Assembly (NCBI GenBank): GCA_029948255.1
Contig: JALIZF010001766.1
Span: 496,001 to 560,000 of the forward strand
Source of the DNA: Telmatactis stephensoni
Lineage: Eukaryota; Cnidaria; Anthozoa; Actiniaria; Isophelliidae
Length of the DNA: 64,000 bases
Direction: 5' to 3'
Position 1 is the stretch's first letter; every line of letters begins with the position of its first letter. A program made the position numbers and the translations under genes. Positions 56,176 through 64,000 of this stretch are shown piece after piece. The notes beneath the pieces are model-generated. The model searched no databases, had not been told where the DNA came from, and was given only the letters and a program-made list of their open reading frames with translations.

Positions 56176-57372
56176 TTGTCGCTGTTTTCTCTACGAACTG
56201 TAATAGAGAAAGTTGGTATTAATCGAAAAAAAATACACATATATTAAATAAATGAAAACTCCAGAAATGCAGTGAAAACAGGCCAGTACGTGTTATTTGT
56301 ATAAAACAGGAGGGAATTTTGCATGCGCATGTGCGGACATGCTTCGCGGAACACAAGTACACAGCCAGAGCGCTAGCAGCAAGAATAGAGAAAGCACCTC
56401 TTCCTTTTACGACAAGCCACGAGCTTATCAAGATTCGTTTGCCATTCTTTTGATTTGTCTTGGACAGTATTGCTGTTCATCTCAAAGGAAGAAAGATATT
56501 TTAGAAATCGCGCTTATATATTTACAAAGTTTTCGATCAATGTTTTGTACTCTTCATTTTCTTGCATAAATTACTTTAGAGCGAAATGTTTTTATTGCTC
56601 TTACTCAAAATCGAAATAGGATCTCCACCTTGAACTTGCAATAATTCTAATCAGCAATAACAGCGTTTTCACGTAATGTTAAGTTTAATGCCACAAAAAT
56701 TCGCCAAGAACCTAAAAACTTGATGTTTTTGCAACTAATTAATGCAAAAATTCTGCTCCACTTGTTGTTGAAAGCCCTTTTGTTGAGCACGCTTAAAAAT
56801 TACCGACAAATTTATTTCTGTGTTAAAATATGGACCGATTCCATCTTTGATTAAGTTGAAAAATGATAAAATGTACTTGCGTTTTTCCGCTTTTCCGAAA
56901 GCCGACAATTGTTCTTCTAAACGTAGAGCATATACATTTCCTCGCTTGTTGACTCAGTCCAAAAAAACTGCCGGTTCAAAATCACTTTTATAACTTGAGC
57001 CTGACTTCGCATTGTCTAATTTTGTTGCGAAATTAGCACTTTTTGGGGGTAAAAATTTTAAATAAACTCTGTCGCCTGCGATCGCATTGCCATGCATCAG
57101 CGGTTACGTGCATGCGCAATACAAAATTCCCTCCTGTTGATGTACATACCTATTTCAATTAATGTTGTCGGCAAAAGCTTACGCGACTCACCCGAAATGG
57201 AGTATGGGTAGAAATTACTAAAGCTATAAACCACACAAATCAGCCATACGACAACTCAAAATAGCTTGCCTTGACCTTAAACACTAAAGAACTTCACTTG
57301 CTGATGCTAATAATCAAGACCAAACCTGAAAAAGATCTTTGCTCCTCAGTTGTGCTTAGGCACGATACGATA
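56176..57372. other. No gene recognised
   Basis: Only short frames without family resemblance. AT-rich. Confidence 0.6.
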
Positions 57373-58426
57373 ATAGGCCACGTTCGAGATATCAAGATTG
57401 CTAGCATGATAGCGAGGCTCACACGTCTCAAGCATGTTAAGGCCTGGGTTTTTGGTCCATCTGAGAAAAACTATTTTTCTCAATATCTTGACAGGTTTTT
57501 GTTTTTATAAAACACAAATCGGTCTAAGAATTGTATTTTAGATCCTTAACTGTTTACCGTAAAAGTTATTGTAATCACGTGACTTATGACGTCATTGAAT
57601 TGGAAAATAGAAAAAATGAAACTAGGTGGCGAGTGTAGTTTGTGTGCCCTTAAAAGTACCATGAATATACACATCATAATAAGCTTTATAAATTCACGTT
57701 TGGAATGGTTGGCTCTCGATTTTGATTAAGGAGATATTGAGTAAAAAGTGATTTGATCATCTGGTCACGTGACCTGTTTCATACTATATCTCCTTAATGA
57801 AGAACGTACGTTAGTCATCCATTCCAAACGTGATTTTTTCATGCTTTCAAATTGAACTGTATTTAGGGTATCTGCTATTGTATATCAATATAACTGGCCA
57901 CCTAGTATTTAAAAGACTGATTTGTTACATTTTCTACGACTAACTGATCACGTGACTAGTCTTTCACAAATATTTTGAGTTAAGGCAACCAAGAAACACA
58001 ATTTCTATTGATGTGCCAAATTTCAAATTGTTTGAATATGTGTGTAGGGTGATACTAAAAATCATACTTTAGTTTAAGAATTTGGCTGCTGACCCAGGCC
58101 TTAATGTGCTTGCATGAGACGAATAAACCGCCGAAATAACCACCTAGCAGAAAGAGAATAAGTGTATACGATATTTGAAATTATGTAGAAATTAGTAAAA
58201 ATTAGATTTCTGACCTAAAATCACGAATAATCACGAATTATCAATTAATGACTTTTCGATCCAATGACACATTATTTGTGATTTTAGGTCAGAGATCAAA
58301 TTTCTACTTATTTCTACATAATTTCGTATACACTTATTCTCTTTTTGCTTGGTGGTTGTTTCGGCAGTTTACTCCTGTCAGCCTCGCTTTTCTGCTAGGA
58401 ATCTTGATATCTCGAACGTGGCCTAT
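57373..58426. mobile_element. Nested fold-back element
   Basis: The outer arms ataggccacgttcgagatat...caagatt and aatcttgatatctcgaacgt...ggcctat mirror each other, as do 'ttaaggcctgggt' (57440) and 'acccaggccttaa' (58093). A second palindrome (58121-58374) is inserted in the right arm, and a third inverted pair (tcacgtttggaatgg at 57693, ccattccaaacgtga at 57817) lies in the interior. No coding capacity. Confidence 0.75.
58121..58374. mobile_element. Inner palindromic element, ~110-bp arms
   Basis: gaataaaccgccgaaataac, caccta, agaataagtgtatacg mirror cgtatacacttattct, tggtggttgtttcggcagtt, tactc. The arms reach to gacctaaaatcac/gtgattttaggtc around a 50-nt centre. It interrupts the right arm of the larger fold-back. 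Confidence 0.8.
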
Positions 58427-58954
58427 TGCATTTAAACTTTAAACGCGCCCTTTTAGCCAGTTTTGCTGCAAGATTCCTCCACCAGTAAGCAATTCAAAAC
58501 ATCTACTTCGAAATCGAACACTATTTGTAACTTGATTGAAGTAAAACAACCTTGTATATAGATTCAACGATCGCTAAATTCTACGTAACGTGTTGGTAAT
58601 GACTTCGATGGGAGGTTTGCCGCAGACTCGGATTTCAAACAAAATCCAAGAACAATGGTTATGAGGGCCCGGACCAAAAATATTGGTTTGTGTTCGCGAT
58701 AGTTAGGGCTCGAGATAATATATCCGATAGTAATTTACTGGAAATGAAAAGGAACAAAGGGAAATGGGTTTGTGTTCGAGATACTGCGTTTCCTAAACTT
58801 TGCCAAACTTTTGAAGACATGCTACAGCAAGACACTCCTTATTTGGAGTTCATTAACATCGACGAAAGCAAGGAGTACTGCTCAGTACCATGTGAAATTA
58901 TAACATAGCTACAATAAAGCGCGCGCTCTGATTGTGTTGTGACGTAACATTATT

Positions 58955-59449
58955 TTGAAGGAAGTTTTGCTCGGTACAGCATTAGTATACGTGGATTCTC
59001 GTAGTGGCCAGAAAATACTTGGTCGTGCCCTTATTGATCCTGGATCGCAATCACGTTTTGTAACACGTGGATTTGCTCAACGCCTTCGACTTGAAAAGCG
59101 TGAATTGAGAAATGGAATCTCGATTAAAGGAATTGGAGGAGTGCTCAAAGGAACATTGAATCAAATGGCTTATTTGAAACTTTCATCTTGTTTTTCTGGA
59201 ATCTCTCCTTCGATGGTTGATGCTTTGATAATTGATAACGTCACTTCTAAAGTTCCTCGACGCGTTATTAACGATTTGGAATGGCCTCACTTGGATAGTC
59301 TGCAGTTAGCTGACGAGCATTTTTGCACACCCGGTTCGATAGACATTTTACTTGGAGCTGATGTATACCCTAAGCTTTTTTTGATGGTATGCGAATTATG
59401 AAGAGTCATAATGATGAATTGTTAGCACAAGAGTCAATGCTTGGATGGA
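58955..59449 (+). pseudogene. BEL/Pao protease region
   Basis: GRALIDPGSQSRFVT is a retropepsin active site with DPGS in place of the usual D-S/T-G. ILLGADVYPKL and LLAQESMLGWI follow, as in BEL/Pao. A one-base frame change at the T run near 59380 splits it. The downstream junction with RT is lost to the LINE insertion. Confidence 0.85.
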
Positions 59450-59961
59450 TCAGTCATTACAGGAACAAAGAACCAATCTTCGTTCAAGAACTTAGTTGGT
59501 TACCAATAAATGAAATGCTACAGCTCAGAGATGTCACCATGGTCTACAAATGTCTACATGGCCTCGTTCCAAATTACCTCGAAACCAAGTTGGTCAAGCG
59601 CTCTACCATCCACCACTACAATACTAGGCAAAAGGACAACATAAACATTACACTCAAAAGAACATCAACAGCTCAGAGGTCCTTTTTTGACCACGCCATA
59701 TCCTCATGGAACAATTTAAGCGACGATACTAAAAACAGTACAAACATTACTAGTTTTAAACGTTCTGCCCGAAGTGAATTGTGGGCCCGTCTATAATTAA
59801 TTGCTGTTTTAATCCTAATAGTCCATATATTTTTGATAAATTACTTATTTCTTACCATACAATGTATTCTCATTAGAATTTATATATATATACCCATTTT
59901 TGTAAATTAGTATTGAAAATCCCTTTTGGGAATTACTAATAAACGTATTGTATTGTATTGT
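59450..59961 (+). mobile_element. 5'-truncated LINE inserted in the BEL/Pao element
   Basis: Residues LSWLPINEMLQLRDVTMVYK, CLHGLVPNYL, YNTRQKDNI and ISSWNNLSDDTKN are the C-terminal tail of CR1/L2-like LINE reverse transcriptases. The frame ends at 59796. A 3' UTR follows and ends in (TATTG)n near 59960. AGTCA occurs at both junctions and may be a short target duplication. The BEL/Pao reading (SQESLGYSHLVEVEDLL) resumes directly after. Confidence 0.85.
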
Positions 59962-61713
59962 AAGTCAAGAGTCTTTGGGTTATTCTCACCTGGTAGAAGT
60001 TGAAGATCTTTTGAAGAAATTCTGGGAGATTGAAGAAAACCCTGTGGCGAATTCTTGGTCTGTGGAAGAGAAGCTTTGTGAATCTCATTTTGTCAAAACC
60101 ACTCATCGTTTACCTTCTGGAAGATATGTTGTGTCTCTTCCTTTCAAAGAAAGCTGCATCCTGGGAGAAAGTAGAGATCAAGCTGTTCGTCGTCTTCACC
60201 AACTTGAAAACGTTTTTCTCATGATCGAAAGTTGAAGGGAGATTACAGTAAAGTCATGCAGGAATACTTCGATTTAAAGCATGCTGAGGAGGTTCCTCTT
60301 AAGGAATTGCAGAACTCTTCCTATTATATGCCTCATCACTGTGTTGTTAGAGAATCCAGTTCCACCACGAAGCTTAGGGTGGTCTTTGATGCATCCGCAA
60401 AGTCGTCTAATGGAGTGTCATTGAATGACTGTCTTATGGTTGGACCCAAAGTTCAATTAACAGGACTTGATAGATATCCTGATGCGTTTTCGCCTTCATC
60501 CAGTTGCGTTTTCTGCTGATATTGCCAAGGTGTATCGACAAGTAACATTGAATGAGCACGATCGTGATTTTCATCGTTTTGTTTGGCGAGCTGATTCCTC
60601 TGAAGAAATCCAAGATTACCGAATGACAACTGTTACTTTTGGTGTGGCATCTTCAGCTTTTCATGCTCAAAGAGCTCTGCTAAAGTTGGCCGATGATGAA
60701 GGTGACAACCATCCTTTAGCTGCACAGATTGTCAAAAGAGATCTCTACATGGATGACTGTTTGTCTGGAGCATCAGATGTGGAAATTCAAGGAGAGCTTA
60801 CTGATCTATTACATAAAGGTGGGTTTGAATTGCGCAAGTGGGCCTCAAGTGATGTCAACCTTTTGAAAGTAATCCCTGAACAGCTTCGTGAAATCAAAGC
60901 CGACTTGAATCTAGATTTGGAACATTCTTATTGTATTATCAAGATCCTAGGCATGCATTTATTCTCAATCAAAGATGAATTTTTCTTCAAAGTTCAACCT
61001 CTTGAAAGTTTAGCCTCACCCGAATTGACTGCCAAGCGCTCATTCCTTTCTGATGCCAGTCGTATCTTTGATCCACTGGGTTTACTAGCACCTGTACTGA
61101 TTACTACTAAGATTTTATTCCAAAGGTTATGGCTGTGTGGAATTACTTGGGATGATCCTCTTCCAGACGACATCTTAAAGACTTGGATTGAATGGAGAGA
61201 AAGTCTGTCAAGCTTGAAGATTTGAAAATTCCTCGATGTTTGATTTCAGAGAACTGTAGCATTATTAGCTATGAAGCACATGGTTTTTGTGACGTCGACG
61301 CATCTGAAAATGCATATGCTGCTGCAGTTTACTTACGCACAGTTACTTCGAAGGGAGAGATTCTTGTTCAACTAGTAACTGCCAAGACAAAGGTGGCTCC
61401 TCTAAAAAAGATATCATTGCCTCGCTTGGAACTTTGTGGAGGTCTTCTCCTGGCAAGATTATTAAAAAGGGTTTACCAAGCCTTTGTGCTTTCAAGTTTA
61501 ACTCTCTTTGGTTGGACAGATTCTCTTGTGACGTTGTGTTGGATCCGTGGTAAACCAAATGCATGGAAAACGTTTGTCGGAAACAGAGTGAGTGAAATAC
61601 AAGACCTTGTCCGTCCTTCCAATTGGCGTTATTGTCCCTCATCTGATAATCCTGCTGATTGCGCAAGTCGTGGAATCAAGCCTAATCTTGGTATAAAGGA
61701 CCACAATGGTTGA
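59962..61713 (+). pseudogene. BEL/Pao reverse transcriptase and RNase H
   Basis: The RT approach LLKKFWEIEE is followed by LRVVFDASAKSS, FSADIAKVYRQV, MTTVTFGVASSAFHA and the YMDD box (LYMDDCLSG, about 60748). RNase H-like [18 protein letters not shown] and [15 protein letters not shown] follow (61280-61470), then [14 protein letters not shown]. At least three frame changes; non-functional. Confidence 0.88.
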
Positions 61714-62930
61714 TAGAATCTTCAGAAGCATGGCCTGATTCACCAACTTCAATTGCTGCAGAAGAATCAAACAAAGAACGAAAGAAGTATTGTTTTACTG
61801 CAATAAACGTTTCTCAGAGTTCTGAAAAATCTGTTTTTGACATGCTTCCTTTCTCTTCGCTCAGCAAAGTAGCTACATTAGCCTGGTGCTTACGATGGAT
61901 TAACAAGTATTCCAAGCCAGCCAGTGAACATTGTTCTGGTTCATTAACAACACTGGAGTTGAATGAAGCTTTGTTCTATTTAGTTAAAGAAGCTCAACGT
62001 CAAGCATTTGCCACAGAAATTGGTCTTTTGAAAAGTGGAAAGACACTCCAATCCAACAGCAAAATCCTTCGTCTCAGTCCTTTTATTGATGAGCACTGCA
62101 TACTACGTGTGGGTGGACGTCTAAAGCATGGTTTTCTTCCATATTCAAGCAAACATCCCATTCTACTTCCGAAGAACCACACTTTGACGAAACTAGTGTT
62201 AGATTATGAACATAAACGAAATCTTCATGCTGGGCCACAGTTATTGTTAGATACAATCCAACAGAAGTTGTGGATAATTGGAGGAAGAGATTTGGCGAGG
62301 AAGTTTGTACACCAATGTGTGACATGTAGACGTCAAAGAGCCAAGGTATTGGACCAAGTGATGGGAGATTTGCCAGTTCATCGTATTACGCCTACCGTGC
62401 AGAGCCTTCTTGAATGCTGGTGTTGATTATGCTGGACCAGTACAGCTGAAAACAGGGCGTGGTAAGGGCACCAAAATGGAGAAAGCTTAGACTAAGCTTG
62501 GATAGCTTTGTTTGTGTGCTTTTCTGTTAAAGCAACCCATCTTGAGCTGGTAAGCAGTCTTTCCTCTGATGCTTTTCTGGCTGCTTAATTTGAAGAGACT
62601 TATTTCAAGAAGAGGACAACCAAAGAATTTGTACAGTGACAACGGTTCCAACTTTGTGGGAGCTAATAGAGAGATAAAAGAAATCAGAAAGCTTTTGATG
62701 TCAAAAGAGCATAACGATTTGATAAGATCTTATGCTCTTGAGAATGGTATCGAATGGCACTTTGTACCTCAAAAGGGTAGCCACTTTGGTGGATTATGGG
62801 AAGCTGGAATCAAGAGTGTTAAGTTCCATTTATGCAGAGTCATTGGTAATGTCAACTTGACCTTCGAAGAAATGACCACTGTTTTATGCCAAATTGAACC
62901 CAACATTTTTGGAAACGATGGTCTCTAGAG
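61710..62930 (+). pseudogene. BEL/Pao integrase
   Basis: The H2C2 zinc motif HAGPQLLL ... CVTCRR is at 62227-62331. The catalytic core resumes after a break with DYAGPVQL (first Asp), YSDNGSNFVGA (second Asp, 62634) and GGLWEAGIKSVK (Glu, 62795). A stop follows at about 62487 and further frame changes occur. Non-functional. Confidence 0.87.
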
Positions 62931-63168
62931 TATCTCTCCAAGCTACAGCAAAGGCCTAAATGGATGAGGAAAAGACCGAATTTGAAGATCGACGACTTTC
63001 GTCCTATTTTGAGAACTTTCAAAACATTACTCGTACCTATTCTCGTGTCAGATTTTCTCTTTTCTCGAAAAAATGTTTGACGGAGTTTTTTCATTGCTTT
63101 AGTCGGCAAAAGCTCACAAAAACAAACCTTGAAAAGCCTACATTCAAGTAACCAATGCCATGACAGTA

Positions 63169-63427
63169 CAGGCTCGTAACAAGGTATATGGGATCAGGGA
63201 TTAAGCTCCAAATTATGGCCAGGATCAGGGATCAGAGGCCAGGGCTCAGGGATCAAATGGATGGGATCGAGGATCAGGAACATTGGGTCAGGATTAGGGA
63301 TCAGCTCAGTTTTTTACACCAAGGATCAGGGATCAAAAATTTCTAAAAATATGGGCTCAGGTCTGATCAAAAATTTCAGTAAAAACCCGGGATCAGTGAG
63401 ACGAAAATATACCATGTCACGAGCCTG
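63169..63427. mobile_element. 259-bp non-autonomous DNA element packed with GGATCA words
   Basis: The ends CAGGCTCGTAACAAGGTATA and TATACCATGTCACGAGCCTG are inverted (21 bp, 2 mismatches). ACAGTA flanks both sides (63163-63168, 63428-63433). The interior is iterated ggatcagggatca variants on a loose 7-20 bp spacing. The superfamily is unresolved. Confidence 0.88.
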
Positions 63428-63433
63428 ACAGTA

Positions 63434-64000
63434 AGTTGTTTTGATGTAAGAATTTAACCTCAGGCGATTTTTCGAGCAGCTAGAATTAAGGTGTCTGGAA
63501 ACAGTTTTTTTGGTCACCAACCGATAACAAATAAACGGTTTAAAAACCACTTTCCTGTAGTCGATTATTTAAGATGTTTTAAGACATAGTAGCTAAAGGA
63601 TCGAAGTTTCAGTGCTAGGTGTGTCTCTGCAATCGGCGTTAATTTATGCATATTATGGGGAAATCCCGTATATCAGACTTTTGGTTATTTCTCAAAAAGT
63701 TTACTATAGAATCTTAAGTCAACTTTGGAAATTAATATTGGAAGTACGAACTAAGTTTTCACCGAGCTTCGAGGGATTTTATTTCGCAAATCTTAAGTTA
63801 TAAAGTCTTTAATTTGGGATATGATTTTTTAAGGCGATTGTAAATATCGGAGCGAAAAGCGGTGTAGAGAACATATTCATGTACATCAGCTGATTTCATG
63901 CTAGAAGTTGTTTACTACCCTCTTTACTTGTCTAAAACGTTTGGAGGCATTTTTTTTTTTATTTTGGCGGAGTTAGAGACTTGGAAAGAAAGAAGACTTT
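63434..64000. other. No gene recognised at right edge
   Basis: A 63-codon plus-strand frame at 63612 has no family resemblance. AT-rich sequence runs to the window end. Confidence 0.6.

Larger units (their letters stand above)
58955..63010 (+). mobile_element. Degenerate BEL/Pao LTR retrotransposon
   Basis: Pol-region remains in order: aspartic protease, reverse transcriptase, RNase H, zinc-binding and DDE integrase, as in BEL/Pao. Frameshifts and stops occur near 59385, 60235, 60520, 61210, 61705, 62430 and 62485. The protease-RT junction is interrupted by a LINE (59450-59961). No gag and no LTR pair were recognised, so the copy is 5'-truncated or too decayed at its ends. It ends around 63010, where an integrase C-terminal LQQRPKWMR-like stretch fades. 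Confidence 0.9.

Noticed and set aside
58690..58908. 72-codon plus-strand ORF ahead of the BEL/Pao protease
   Set aside because: Not recognisable as gag or any family, and no splice or element boundary supports it. Left unannotated.
58900..64000. LTR pair for the BEL/Pao element
   Set aside because: No long direct repeat starting TG and ending CA was found on either side. The ends are probably lost.

Overview
The window looks like nuclear DNA from an animal, most likely an anthozoan cnidarian such as a stony coral or anemone. It carries intron-rich metazoan genes (a giant cadherin, synaptojanin, an MGAT3-like glycosyltransferase). It also has AT-rich introns, abundant short non-autonomous DNA transposons, tRNA-derived SINEs, and LINE, Crypton and BEL/Pao remains. 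The lineage call is inference from repeat style and gene structure; no species-diagnostic sequence is present.

Layout. Positions 1-508 are a GCCG/CGGC-rich minisatellite, followed by about 3.9 kb with no recognised gene and an exact 76-bp direct repeat at 4401/4952. From 31106 down to 5071 (minus strand) runs one cadherin gene. I joined 40 exons by hand into 1957 codons in a single frame: signal peptide, 18 complete cadherin repeats and part of a 19th, with the 3' end not found. Its introns hold microsatellites and several inverted-repeat elements, including two back-to-back elements that share a TTAA target site. From 48541 down to 33078 (minus strand) is a complete synaptojanin gene: 22 exons, 1500 aa, with Sac1 phosphatase, inositol 5-phosphatase, RRM-like domain and proline-rich tail. 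Two features are unusual: an E5D13 acidic run inside the 5-phosphatase region and a CRIB-like (Cdc42/Rac-binding) motif in the tail. A 256-codon intronless ORF with a possible signal peptide (50397-49627, minus) lies head to head with a two-exon MGAT3-like GT17 glycosyltransferase gene (50673-52420, plus, 499 aa).

The right 11 kb is a transposon graveyard on the plus strand: a decayed LINE (52.8-53.7 kb), a Crypton-type fragment (54.5-54.9 kb), a MITE, a nested fold-back (57.4-58.4 kb) and a frameshifted BEL/Pao element (58.96 to about 63.0 kb). The BEL/Pao copy is interrupted by a 5'-truncated LINE, and its 3' flank holds a 259-bp element with 21-bp inverted ends and a 6-bp target duplication.

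Function. The host genes are independent metazoan genes, not an operon: cell adhesion, phosphoinositide turnover in endocytosis, and Golgi N-glycan branching. The most notable structure is the amount of fold-back DNA, several copies of which sit within a few to a few tens of bases of splice sites. The best candidate for new biology is the CRIB-like motif in synaptojanin. Every exon boundary was inferred from reading frame, GT/AG sites and family resemblance; none is confirmed by transcripts.
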